Below are positions 34,686-43,116 of a DNA stretch of 64,000 nucleotides, piece after piece. Numbering within the stretch: position 1 is the stretch's first letter; each line of letters begins with the position of its first letter. The position numbers were made by a program, and so were the translations under genes. Origin of the DNA: Paenibacillus sp. J2TS4 (GTDB lineage: Bacteria; Bacillota; Bacilli; Paenibacillales; NBRC-103111); contig NZ_BOSH01000008.1 of the NCBI RefSeq assembly GCF_018403245.1, positions 248,001-312,000 of the forward strand, read 5' to 3'. The notes under the pieces were generated by a model, which searched no databases, was not told where the DNA came from, and worked only from the letters and a program-made list of their open reading frames with translations.

Positions 34686-36011
34686 TTAGTTGCCTAAAAT
34701 TCTTTCCGTCTCTTTCTTGAAATTATCCAGCGTTGAGGCCACATCTTTGTTGTCATACATAATCGCCTGAATAGCCGAGAAGAACTCCTGCTCAACCTGC
34801 GGCCAAGCGATATTCTTATTCGTATCGACAGCATGCTCCAGTTGCTCATAGGCTACCTTGCGGTTCGGCTCCTTGGCCCATAGCTCCTCCATCTCCTTGG
34901 ACTCTACCATCGACTTGGTGAATGGAAGATACCCCGACTCCATAACAAAATTCAGAGCCCCTTCAGGACTGGTCATTAACCAGTGAATAAATTCCCAGGC
35001 CGCCTCTTTATTTTTGGAAGCTTCCAGCATCGCAATGTTGGCTCCGCCGGTAGGATTCGCATAAACTTCATCTTTAGGCAGGAATGCCGTGACATAGTCG
35101 AAATTAGTGCTGCCTATAAAAGTCCCGATAACCCCGGTCGACTGGAAGATCATCCCGACCTTTTCATTTATAAACATCTGGTTGGTTATGTTGCCGGAAT
35201 CCTGGGCCGGCGGATAATACAGCGCTCCGGAATTCTGAAGATCCTTGAGGAATTGAAACACTTTAACTCCTTCCCCATTCGCAAATCCGACCGAAGTCCC
35301 GTCATCGTTAAAAAACTTTCCATTAGCTTGAGTGATCATCGCCATAGGATACCAAGTATCATACGGCATGGTCAGGCCATAGCGTTCATTCTCTCCGCTG
35401 CCCTTGATGACGAGTGCTTCCGCGACTGTCTTCAGCTCTTCCCAAGTTTGAGGAACGGCCAGCCCCAACTCATCCAGCATCGTTTTGTTGACGTGCAGAA
35501 TAGGAGTGGAGCGGTTCAAAGGCAAGGATACCAATTTATCATCGAAGACGGAGTGACCGAGCAGCCCCGGAACAAAATCGTCAAGGCTCATATCCGACTT
35601 CTCGAGATAAGGGGCCATATCCTCCAACACCTCGGATTCAGCGAACATTTGAACATATGCCCGTTCCATCATAGTGATGTCCGGTCCCGTTTTGGCAGCC
35701 ACAGCCTGTTGGAGCTTGGTCACGGTTTCCGCATAAGAACCTTGGAACGTTCCGACCACCTCGACTTGATCTTGAGACTTATTAAACTTATCGATAAGGC
35801 CGTCGATGCGCTCTCCGTTCTTCCCGCCTAACGAGTGCCAGAACTGTACCGTCGTCTTGCCGGAAGGCGCCTGCGTATTCGAATTATTATTCGTATCGGG
35901 ATTGGAGTCGGACGGCGAGCCGGACGGCTGACTTTCGCCTCCGCCGCCGCAACCGGCAATAACAGCTACAGACATCAAAGTGGCCAATGCCGTTTTAGAA
36001 AGCTTTTTCAA
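34686..36011 (-). CDS. UgpB-like ABC transporter substrate-binding lipoprotein
   Basis: A 441-residue binding protein with lipobox VIAGC (Cys21) and a Ser/Asn-rich linker. The fold opens 'TVQFWHSLGGKNGERIDGL' and continues 'VVGTFQGSYAETVTKLQ', then 'LPLNRSTPILHVNKTMLDEL'; these resemble UgpB, the glycerol-3-phosphate / glycerophosphodiester binder. The start is TTG at 36011 with GGGAG seven bases upstream. It precedes the TagC-like gene and follows two permeases. Polyol-phosphate binding is inferred from similarity remembered, not computed. Confidence 0.88.
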   Translation of the reverse strand: MKKLSKTALATLMSVAVIAGCGGGGESQPSGSPSDSNPDTNNNSNTQAPSGKTTVQFWHSLGGKNGERIDGLIDKFNKSQDQVEVVGTFQGSYAETVTKLQQAVAAKTGPDITMMERAYVQMFAESEVLEDMAPYLEKSDMSLDDFVPGLLGHSVFDDKLVSLPLNRSTPILHVNKTMLDELGLAVPQTWEELKTVAEALVIKGSGENERYGLTMPYDTWYPMAMITQANGKFFNDDGTSVGFANGEGVKVFQFLKDLQNSGALYYPPAQDSGNITNQMFINEKVGMIFQSTGVIGTFIGSTNFDYVTAFLPKDEVYANPTGGANIAMLEASKNKEAAWEFIHWLMTSPEGALNFVMESGYLPFTKSMVESKEMEELWAKEPNRKVAYEQLEHAVDTNKNIAWPQVEQEFFSAIQAIMYDNKDVASTLDNFKKETERILGN

Positions 36012-36034
36012 TGGGAACTCCCCCTTGGTTAAAT

Positions 36035-36865
36035 TTATTTAATCCCGGAATAAGCAAAAGCTTTGACAATTTGCTTGGATGCAAATAGATAGACGATGAG
36101 AATAGGAATAACCAGAACCACGTTGCCTGCCATTATAATGTGCCAATTGCTGATTCCTTCCGTTTCTCTTAACATGGCAATCCCTATAGTAAGAGGACGA
36201 ACGGCGGACGAATCGGTCATAACCAGCGGCCAGAAGTAATCATTCCAGTGGCTGACAAAGCTGAACAGTCCAATCGTGGCCAATGCCGGCATAGACATCG
36301 GGATCATGAGCTTCCAAATAATCTTGAACTCACTTGCGTTATCCAATCTGGCCGATTCTATCAATTCCTGTGGAATCTGCATAAAATACTGGCGCAATAA
36401 AAAGATACCGAACGCATTCGACATGAAAGGTATAATTTGCGGCCATAGAGTATTGATAATGCCCCAGTCGGCCAACATCAGATAGACGGGGATAAAAGTG
36501 ACCTGACCTGGAATCATGAATGCCAGCAGAACCAGGCCGAACCCTATTTTCTTCCCTTTAAAATCATATTTGGCAAAAGCATAAGCAGCGGGAATCATGA
36601 CAATAAACTGCAGAATGATAATAGTAACGGTAATAATGATAGAGTTTTTGGCATAGGTCAAAAACGGCCCCGCGTTCATAGCATCCACGAAGTTGCTCCA
36701 TTGAGGCCAGGCCGGAAGCCAGGTGGGCGGAAACGCCATAGTCTCCTCAAACGTCTGCAACGAAGTGGAAATCATCCACAGAAACGGGAAGATAAACACC
36801 GTCAGAACTACCAGCTTCAGTATAATATCCAATGCCCGCCTGATGTATTTAAGATCAAAAGCCAC
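36035..36865 (-). CDS. ABC transporter permease, UgpE/MalG type
   Basis: About 276 residues, six membrane segments, with the EAA loop 'IPQELIESARLDNASEFKII' and C-terminus 'VKAFAYSGIK'. The start is GTG at 36865: GGAGG lies ten bases upstream, while the open frame's ATG 78 bases earlier has none. It forms the membrane channel with the UgpA-type protein and is driven by the ATPase of the same operon. Confidence 0.92.
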   Translation of the reverse strand: MAFDLKYIRRALDIILKLVVLTVFIFPFLWMISTSLQTFEETMAFPPTWLPAWPQWSNFVDAMNAGPFLTYAKNSIIITVTIIILQFIVMIPAAYAFAKYDFKGKKIGFGLVLLAFMIPGQVTFIPVYLMLADWGIINTLWPQIIPFMSNAFGIFLLRQYFMQIPQELIESARLDNASEFKIIWKLMIPMSMPALATIGLFSFVSHWNDYFWPLVMTDSSAVRPLTIGIAMLRETEGISNWHIIMAGNVVLVIPILIVYLFASKQIVKAFAYSGIK

Positions 36866-36939
36866 CGTGTACCCACCTCCTTTTTCTTGCGTCTTGGGAA
36901 GATCCCGGGAATTCCTGCATGTCTTGTCCGAAGGCACTA

Positions 36940-37818
36940 TCATTGATAGTGAATTTTTTTGGACAACAGCCGGAAGTACACCACGGTAAGAATGGCGATA
37001 AGGATCATCAAGATGACTCCGGCCGCGGAAGCGTAGCCTATATTGGTCGTTCTAAATTTATAAATATAATAGACTAGCGTGGTTGTGGCGTTATTAGGTC
37101 CGCCTCCGGTCATGATTCTCACCGTGTCAAACACTTTGAAGGAACCGATGGTCATAATGATCAGGATGAAAAACAGCTGAGGTGAAATCAGCGGTAAAGT
37201 AATCTTGTAAAATACTTTGAACTTGCTCGCATTATCCAGCGCCGCCGCCTCATAAATAGAAGGAGGGATGCTTTGCAAAGCAGCCAGAATGATAAGTGCA
37301 AAGTAACCGACATTATGCCATATGGACACGATCATGACCGACATCATTGCCGTGCCGGAGCTTTGCAGCCACTGGGAAGGCGGAAAGCCGACAGCCTTCA
37401 ATATGAAGTTCAGCAGGCCGTGACTCGGCTCCATCATCCACATCCATACCAACGCGATCGATACGATCGAGATAATGTGCGGTGTAAAAATACCCGCCTG
37501 TACAATGGAGTTGAGGCTCCCCTTCTTGTTCAGCCATACGGCAATAATTAGGGAAATAAGCATCGTAAAGCCGACGACTCCAATCGTATAAATGAAGGTG
37601 TTGGAAACCGTAATATAGAAGTCCTCCCGGCTGAGAATCTGCTTGTAATTGCTCAGTCCGACGAATTGACTCTTATCTTTGTTCAATAAATTGTATTTAT
37701 ATAAGCTTAAATAAACGAGATAAATGACCGGATAGATGACAAAAAGAATGATGCCGGCCATGGCGGGGAGGATCAACAGATACGGACGAATCGCTTCCCA
37801 AACTCTTTTGTTATCCAT
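36940..37818 (-). CDS. ABC transporter permease, UgpA/MalF type
   Basis: A 292-residue permease with six segments; 'FVGLSNYKQILSREDF' in the periplasmic loop and the EAA loop 'IPPSIYEAAALDNASKFKVF' are typical. It begins four bases after the stop of the ATPase gene, indicating tight coupling. The length is on the short side, as usual for UgpA-like proteins. Confidence 0.93.
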   Translation of the reverse strand: MDNKRVWEAIRPYLLILPAMAGIILFVIYPVIYLVYLSLYKYNLLNKDKSQFVGLSNYKQILSREDFYITVSNTFIYTIGVVGFTMLISLIIAVWLNKKGSLNSIVQAGIFTPHIISIVSIALVWMWMMEPSHGLLNFILKAVGFPPSQWLQSSGTAMMSVMIVSIWHNVGYFALIILAALQSIPPSIYEAAALDNASKFKVFYKITLPLISPQLFFILIIMTIGSFKVFDTVRIMTGGGPNNATTTLVYYIYKFRTTNIGYASAAGVILMILIAILTVVYFRLLSKKIHYQ

Positions 37819-37822
37819 TGGC

Positions 37823-38863
37823 TTACCCTCTCAACGCTCTCATATAATCGTCATAACGGGCATGGCTCGCTTCAATTCGCTTTTCATCCGCTCCGAATAA
37901 ATAAATCTTGGAAGCTTCCACCCCTAAATGAATTTCCTGGTCGACGGAGAACAAGTCCTCCGTGCATTTCACCATAAAAGATTGCTCGTCCGATCTCACC
38001 TGATAGATCGTCTCCGATCCGAGCATTTCCCTGGTCGCAATGACGCCGCGGGTAGAAAAATGATAATCGCCCGGCTGATCAGACAATGCTGCGCTCTCCG
38101 GACGAAATGCGAACCTCACCCCATCCACGCCGAGATCCCCGACATTCATCGGCGGGGAGCCAATGAACTGCGCGACGAATAAATTGCTCGGCTCGCGATA
38201 GATGACATCCGGGGGGGCCTCCTGCTGGATTTTCCCTTGATTCATGAGCACAATCGTATCGGCCATAGACATCGCTTCTACTTGGTCATGAGTAACGAAG
38301 ACAAAGGTGCTGCCTAACTTTTTATGCATTTCGATCAGTTCCAGACGCATTTGGACCCTCAGCTTGGCGTCCAGATTGGATAGCGGCTCATCCATCAAAA
38401 ATACGGAAGGCTTTTTAACCATTGCACGAGCCAATGCTACACGCTGACGCTGCCCGCCGGATAAGGTGGATGGCTTCCGGTCGAGATAATCGTATAGTCC
38501 TACCGTGGCGCTTATGCTTTCCACCAGACGAGTTCTTTCTTCCTTGCCCACCTTGTTGTTCTTCAAACCAAATTCAATATTTTCCCTAACGGACATCGTA
38601 GGATAAATAGCATAGTTCTGAAAAACCATGGCTACCCCCCTTTGGCCGGGTGCAATGCGGGTTACATCCTTACCGCCAATGAGCACTTTGCCGGACGTCT
38701 GAGGGTCCAGCCCGGCAATCATTCTTAGAAGAGTAGTCTTCCCGCAGCCGGATGGCCCTACCAATACAGTAAATTTGCCGTCTTCAATCTTTAAGTCCAA
38801 ATCCTGGATGATGACTGCTTTATCGAACGATTTCGTAACCTGAACAAATTCAATAGATGCCAA
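37823..38863 (-). CDS. ABC transporter ATPase, UgpC/MsmX family
   Basis: A 346-residue ATPase: Walker A GPSGCGKT (residues 36-43), Q-loop in VFQNYAIYP, signature LSGGQRQRVALARAM, Walker B VFLMDEPLSNLDAKL and H-loop VFVTHDQ. The C-terminal 110 residues form the regulatory TOBE/OB domain (VRFAFRPESA). MsmX/UgpC ATPases can serve several sugar importers, so it may also energise the ATPase-less systems in this window. It is the first gene of the importer operon; a near-cre site and palindrome lie upstream (38995-39031). Confidence 0.94.
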   Translation of the reverse strand: MASIEFVQVTKSFDKAVIIQDLDLKIEDGKFTVLVGPSGCGKTTLLRMIAGLDPQTSGKVLIGGKDVTRIAPGQRGVAMVFQNYAIYPTMSVRENIEFGLKNNKVGKEERTRLVESISATVGLYDYLDRKPSTLSGGQRQRVALARAMVKKPSVFLMDEPLSNLDAKLRVQMRLELIEMHKKLGSTFVFVTHDQVEAMSMADTIVLMNQGKIQQEAPPDVIYREPSNLFVAQFIGSPPMNVGDLGVDGVRFAFRPESAALSDQPGDYHFSTRGVIATREMLGSETIYQVRSDEQSFMVKCTEDLFSVDQEIHLGVEASKIYLFGADEKRIEASHARYDDYMRALRG

Positions 38864-38994
38864 GGGTACCCCTCCTTACCAACTCTACGGTCACTTCGAT
38901 ACTACTCTGCAGCTTGATTTGTTTGTTGATAACCTCTGATTCAGCACCCGTATCAGATCCTATCCTGGAGTTTCCAAGCGATAGCATGAATAGA

Positions 38995-39031
38995 CAAAAG
39001 CGTTTACATAAACTTAATGATAGCGTTATCA
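38995..39031 (-). promoter_or_regulatory. Near-cre site and palindromic operator upstream of the importer operon
   Basis: Minus strand 39009-38995 reads ATGTAAACGCTTTTG, matching the catabolite (CcpA) consensus except at its last two positions. Next to it, TGATAGCGTTATCA (39018-39031) is a near-perfect palindrome of LacI-family shape. Together they suggest carbon-catabolite and possibly specific control. Confidence 0.5.
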
Positions 39032-39089
39032 AATCTTAACATTAGTAGTAATATGTGCTACAATTCTATCGACTGTGTACAATCTGGGG

Positions 39090-39118
39090 GCACTTCCACT
39101 GGTCACCAGTGGAAGTGC
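39090..39118. terminator. Perfect 13-bp hairpin whose loop is the TarJ-like stop codon
   Basis: GCACTTCCACTGG (39090-39102) and CCAGTGGAAGTGC (39106-39118) are perfect arms; the three-base loop is the stop codon (TGA on the minus strand). The last five codons form one arm. There is no T-run on the minus strand; on the plus strand the arms are followed by AGGATTGTTTTTTT. It could slow or end transcription or stabilise the mRNA end. Confidence 0.6.
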
Positions 39119-40209
39119 AGGATTGTTTTTTTCCAGTCCCTGTGAGCCATGGCAGCTTCCATTGCCCTGGATAAATCGTCTGCCGTGCTCACATCCGTAT
39201 ATTTCTCCGGAATCAATTTACGCAATGTCTCCTGACAAGCCGGATCCTCCATCACTTTCAACACCTGCTTGAAATCATCCGCCGAGCTGCGGCTGCTGCC
39301 GTGGAGGGTGATTCCCTTTTCCAGAATATCTCGCGTATTAATCGGTACGAGATCCTCGCTTACGCCTAGCGCGATGAGATGGCCTCCGGGTTGAAGGATA
39401 TCAATCCCCTGATTAATGGCGCTTTCACTGAATCTTCCTCCTGTGCACTCCACCACTATTCCCACTCTCTCTCCTGAATGAAAATCGTAGTCTTGCACCA
39501 TGGCGATGTTACCCAAGGAAGCAAACTGCTCCAGCTTCTCTTTTACGGCCCCAAACACGATCAGACGCTCTTTCTCCACCTGATAGCCGTGATGCAGCAT
39601 GGCTGCTGTAATATAGCCTACCGGTCCGTCACCAAAGACCGCCACTGCATTCCCTTGATCCAGCAAGGGAGCAATTCTTCTCAGCGCCCTGTAGGATACA
39701 CTGCAGAGTTCCGCTAATACGGCAATCTCATCCGGTATCGAATCGGGAATCGGCAAAGCACATTCTACCGGGATCACCAAGCGGCTTTGGGCAATCCCGT
39801 CGGTTCCGCTTCCCAGAAATTCTGATTTGTCGCAGTAGTTGTCCTCGATTTCATGTCTGCACGCGGGACAGCATTGCTTCGGTTCAAGCTGGTGAAGCAA
39901 ATAGCCCGGGAGATTCGGGACGATAACTACCCGATGTCCTGGGGACAGTGTCGCAGAAGAGTCCTGCACCACCGTTCCAATACCTTCATGAAGCAATGCC
40001 ATCGGCAATTTCTTGCTTAACACTTCCGGCTTCCTCAATCCGCCAAAGTAACGGAGATCGGCGTGACATATGCTTGCAATCGTCGGCTCTACGACAACAA
40101 AATGGTTCTTGACTGCTCTACTCAACAATAATTCCTCAATCACATTAGGACGCGTTAAACGAAGCGTTCGTGATTCTACTGATCCGTTTGTTAAAATGGC
40201 TGTGAACAC
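39103..40209 (-). CDS. TarJ-like zinc-dependent polyol-phosphate dehydrogenase
   Basis: A 368-residue medium-chain dehydrogenase most like TarJ, the NADPH-linked ribulose-5-phosphate reductase / ribitol-5-phosphate dehydrogenase of wall teichoic acid synthesis. Shared blocks: 'ASICHADLRYFGG', 'KKLPMALLHEGIGTVVQDS', 'GHRVVIVPNLPG', 'VFGDGPVGYITAAML', 'VVECTGGRFSESAINQ' and 'TLHGSSRSSADDFKQV'. A C-C-P-A-C plus later Cys cluster suggests a structural zinc. The start is GTG at 40209 with a close AGAGG, so the start is uncertain. No TarI cytidylyltransferase is nearby, which argues for catabolic use, probably with the Ugp-type importer. Confidence 0.82.
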   Translation of the reverse strand: MFTAILTNGSVESRTLRLTRPNVIEELLLSRAVKNHFVVVEPTIASICHADLRYFGGLRKPEVLSKKLPMALLHEGIGTVVQDSSATLSPGHRVVIVPNLPGYLLHQLEPKQCCPACRHEIEDNYCDKSEFLGSGTDGIAQSRLVIPVECALPIPDSIPDEIAVLAELCSVSYRALRRIAPLLDQGNAVAVFGDGPVGYITAAMLHHGYQVEKERLIVFGAVKEKLEQFASLGNIAMVQDYDFHSGERVGIVVECTGGRFSESAINQGIDILQPGGHLIALGVSEDLVPINTRDILEKGITLHGSSRSSADDFKQVLKVMEDPACQETLRKLIPEKYTDVSTADDLSRAMEAAMAHRDWKKTILHFHW

Positions 40210-40306
40210 CTCTTTTCTTTAAACAATATATATATGAATTTCCCGACCGCCAGCTCAACGGCCATGAAAGATTCACCGAAGGTGGAAATGGAGCAAAGTC
40301 TAACGG

Positions 40307-41068
40307 TTATACGGTAATCACATTGATGCCGGAATCGTAAAATTGCTTGATATCATAGCTCGGGGCTTCTTTACCTGTAATTAAGGTATGAATAGCCCGA
40401 TTAGGCGCTACCGTATGAAGCGAAAGCTTGCCAATCTTGGTCTCGTCCGCGACCACTATGACTTCCTGTGCGGATTTAATCATTTGCTGCTTGGCTGTCA
40501 CCAGTTGGGCTTCCGGATGCATCAGACCGTACTTCGAGTGGATAGCCGGAGTTCCGATAAAAGCTTTGGACACATGCAGCGATTCCAGGACATGATCCGT
40601 GAACATTCCATTCAGCATGTAACTGGATGGATACAGTTCTCCTCCCGTGACGATTACTTTAACGCCAGGGGCATCCCTCAACTCTGCCGCCACATTAATA
40701 TCGTTTGTGACAACGGTAACATTCGAGCGTTGGACTATATTTTTAGCAATGTGCAGTGTCGTTGTGCCGGAGTCAATAATAATGTGATCCCCGTCCTCAA
40801 CCAGACTTGCAGCCTTTTTCCCGATGAGCATTTTCTGCTCCAGATGGATATGAGATCGCTCTGTAAATGACGGTTCCTTATTAGTCAATTGCTCGACTAT
40901 CACTCCGCCATGAGTTCTCTTAAGCAGACCTTCCTGCTCGATTTCAGCCAAATCTCTGCGAATGGTCGTCTCATGAACATCGAACTCATGAGCTAGCTTC
41001 GCAACAGAGGCGACCCCATGATGCCGAACATACTCGATAATCTTCAATTTTCTTTCAGCGGCCAGCAT
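40307..41068 (-). CDS. DeoR/GlpR-family transcriptional repressor
   Basis: About 253 residues. The N-terminal DeoR helix-turn-helix is clear (VASVAKLAHEFDVHETTIRRDLAEIEQ covers about residues 18-45), followed by 'RTHGGVIVE' and the sugar-phosphate sensor domain with 'IIIDSGTTTLHIAKNI', 'VVTNDINVAAEL' and 'VVADETKIGKLSL'. Such repressors sense phosphorylated sugars or polyols. The ATG at 41068 follows GAGGGTGG; the frame extends 11 codons upstream. Its position ahead of the TarJ-like and importer genes suggests it controls them. Confidence 0.92.
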   Translation of the reverse strand: MLAAERKLKIIEYVRHHGVASVAKLAHEFDVHETTIRRDLAEIEQEGLLKRTHGGVIVEQLTNKEPSFTERSHIHLEQKMLIGKKAASLVEDGDHIIIDSGTTTLHIAKNIVQRSNVTVVTNDINVAAELRDAPGVKVIVTGGELYPSSYMLNGMFTDHVLESLHVSKAFIGTPAIHSKYGLMHPEAQLVTAKQQMIKSAQEVIVVADETKIGKLSLHTVAPNRAIHTLITGKEAPSYDIKQFYDSGINVITV

Positions 41069-41570
41069 TCGTCCACCCTCTAACTTAGCATTTTCATGCA
41101 CATCGTCAAATGAACCGTTTGTTTTTGCTCGTTTATATCATTAAATTATCCCAGATACTCATTTGTGTCAATAGTTTGTTTAATTATTGATTAAATTTTA
41201 ACATTATTAATAATTAACAATTTATTTTTGATAAATTTCAATATTTTACAGTATTCAAAAAGTAATAATAACAATATTCATCAATAATCGTTAGTCACTT
41301 TGTTTTGGCATGGTTGAATTCCCCCTTTTTTTGCGTCATTTCCTACACCTTCTCCCTCTGTTTGCTCGATAACGAGCAAACCCGAGTTTATTATCGCTCG
41401 TTTGCGCTCCTATTTAAGTATTCGCGCTATAAGATGATGCCTAACTAAAAACATCTGTCCAAGTACTTTGAGAATGAGCGGCTGCGTTAGAGGAAGTTTT
41501 TAAGCTCTATGATGCAAAAAAACCTACGGCATCTTATGAAAATGGGAGAGCGTAAACCTCAGGCGCTGCG
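41069..41570. other. AT-rich upstream region of the DeoR-type gene
   Basis: About 500 bases, very AT-rich between 41140 and 41290, with no supported gene. It contains candidate operators sharing TTTGCTCG (41124 and 41361) and GCTCGTTTG (41396). Confidence 0.5.
41361..41380. promoter_or_regulatory. Perfect inverted repeat, candidate DeoR-type operator
   Basis: TTTGCTCG-ATAA-CGAGCAAA. The half-site TTTGCTCG also appears at 41124-41131, about 60 bases before the repressor start, and a related GCTCGTTTG at 41396-41404. The repetition around a DeoR-type gene suggests autoregulation. Confidence 0.5.
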
Positions 41571-41811
41571 GTACGTGCGGCGGGACATCCGGCGGGACGG
41601 GCGGTGGGACGGGCGGCGCTCCGCTGACAATAGACTGCAAAAGTGCAGTCTATTGGAGCGGAATCTGCTCTTTTCCATCCATTGACTGCAATTCTACAGT
41701 CGAATCGTTAGATCCATCCTTTTTTCGGGCCTAAATGAGCGATTCGACTGTACTTTTGCAGTAGATTTTCGAAAATGAGAGAAAAAGTCGCCGATCGGAT
41801 GCACTTTTGCA
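41571..41811. repeat. Four-site TGCA array, copy 1, with GC-rich head
   Basis: A GC-rich tract of short GGCGGGAC-like units (41571-41627) precedes four cores: P1 arms CAATAGACTGCA / TGCAGTCTATTG with loop AAAG (41628-41655); P2 GACTG-CAGTC (centre 41692); P3 TGTA-CTTT-TGCA (centre 41754.5); P4 TGCA-CTTT-TGCA (centre 41805.5). Centre spacings are about 51, 62 and 51. The text between cores (GCTCTTTTCCATCC, GAAAAAGTCGCC, AACT-TCGAAA) is shared with the copy at 63341. Confidence 0.85.
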
Positions 41812-42019
41812 GCCGAACTGTCGAAAAGGTAGCAACCCCCCCCCTGCGATCTTTAAGTATTCGTATGTTTACCACTAATATGTCTACTCCACATCACTCT
41901 TTAAGCATTGGTTGAATTACACTTGCACCTTTTTCAAACTTTGTTATTCCTCCAAATTATCGATAGGATATGGAGTGATTTGCACTAACAACAAGGAAAT
42001 TTATAATCTCCTAAATCAC

Positions 42020-42059
42020 AAAAAAAGAACAGAAGGCCATTGGTCATAGCTTCTGTTCT
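42020..42059 (-). terminator. Terminator of purU
   Basis: AGAACAGAAG (42026-42035) and CTTCTGTTCT (42050-42059) pair; on the minus strand the stem is followed by TTTTTT. It sits 30 bases past the purU stop. Confidence 0.88.
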
Positions 42060-42089
42060 CAATGCTTGGTTATATATTCTCAGTTTACC

Positions 42090-42992
42090 CTAGTTAAATA
42101 CTACCGTTTTGTTCTGATGGACTAGAATCCGGTCCTCCACATGCCAGGCGACGGCTCGAGCCAGTACAATCCGCTCAATGTGGCGACCTATCCGTTTTAG
42201 GCTCTCGACATCGTCCCGATGGCTTACCCTCTGAACATCCTGCTCGATAATGGGACCCCCGTCCAGTTCCTCAGTTACATAATGAGCGGTCGCTCCAATA
42301 ATTTTAACCCCGCGGTTATAAGCTTGGGCGTAGGGCTTGCCGCCAATGAAGGCCGGCAAGAAGGAGTGATGAATATTAATTACCTTGTTCGGATAACGTT
42401 CGATGAACACTGGCGATAGAATCTGCATGTAGCGCGCCAGCACGATCGTGTCCGCCTGATCACCGATTACTTCTAGCTGCTTGCGTTCGGCCTCCGGCTT
42501 CGTTTCGGAGGTGACAGGAATGTGGTGATACGGAATATCAAATGATTCCACCAGCTCCCGCATATCGGGATGGTTGCTGATTACCATGGCGATTTCCGCA
42601 TCCAAATCTCCTGCCTGCCACTGCCAAAGCAGCTCAAGCAGACAATGATCCTCCTTCGAGACAAACACAGCCAATCTCTTCTTCTTGCTTGCCCGGTGAA
42701 TGCTCCAGGTCATCTGAAATTTGTCAGCCACCACTTCCTGAAAATCGAGCTCCAGCGGCTCAAGTCTGCGGTCTAATTCGTTAAGGTCGAATTCGATCCG
42801 GATAAAAAACATTCCGCCGGCCGGGTCCATCGTATACTGATCCGACTGGACGATATTGGCACCATGCTCATGTAGAAAACGGGAAACCGCAGCGACGATT
42901 CCCGGCTGATCCGGACAGGATATCAGCATTCTGGCACGATTTACATTCTGATTGCATAACTTGCGCTGCGCGTTGGTAATTACTCGGTTCAT
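42090..42992 (-). CDS. purU: Formyltetrahydrofolate deformylase
   Basis: A 300-residue PurU: N-terminal ACT domain ('RARMLISCPDQPGIVAAVSRFLHEHGANI') and a C-terminal formyltransferase-like catalytic domain with 'VISNHPDMRELVESFDIPYHHIP', the active-site 'VINIHHSFLPAFIGGKPYAQAY' (Asn, His) and 'GATAHYVTEELDGGPIIEQD' (Asp). It hydrolyses 10-formyl-THF to formate and THF, balancing one-carbon units for purine synthesis. The start at 42992 has GGAGG eight bases upstream. It stands apart from the pur operon. Confidence 0.95.
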   Translation of the reverse strand: MNRVITNAQRKLCNQNVNRARMLISCPDQPGIVAAVSRFLHEHGANIVQSDQYTMDPAGGMFFIRIEFDLNELDRRLEPLELDFQEVVADKFQMTWSIHRASKKKRLAVFVSKEDHCLLELLWQWQAGDLDAEIAMVISNHPDMRELVESFDIPYHHIPVTSETKPEAERKQLEVIGDQADTIVLARYMQILSPVFIERYPNKVINIHHSFLPAFIGGKPYAQAYNRGVKIIGATAHYVTEELDGGPIIEQDVQRVSHRDDVESLKRIGRHIERIVLARAVAWHVEDRILVHQNKTVVFN

Positions 42993-43116
42993 AAATCTAT
43001 CCTCCACCTCTTGTTGCAAAGCAAAGACGCCGGAGTCCCGGCTCTCCAACTTACCGAAGCCTCGAGCCTCGAGCGATCGTTGCTGCCCCATGCCGAACCG
43101 CATAGGGTGAACCGCA

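Noticed and set aside
41628..41811. CRISPR array
   Set aside because: Spacing is regular, but the units are palindromic TGCA cores in opposite orientation, not direct repeats with unique spacers, and no cas gene is present.
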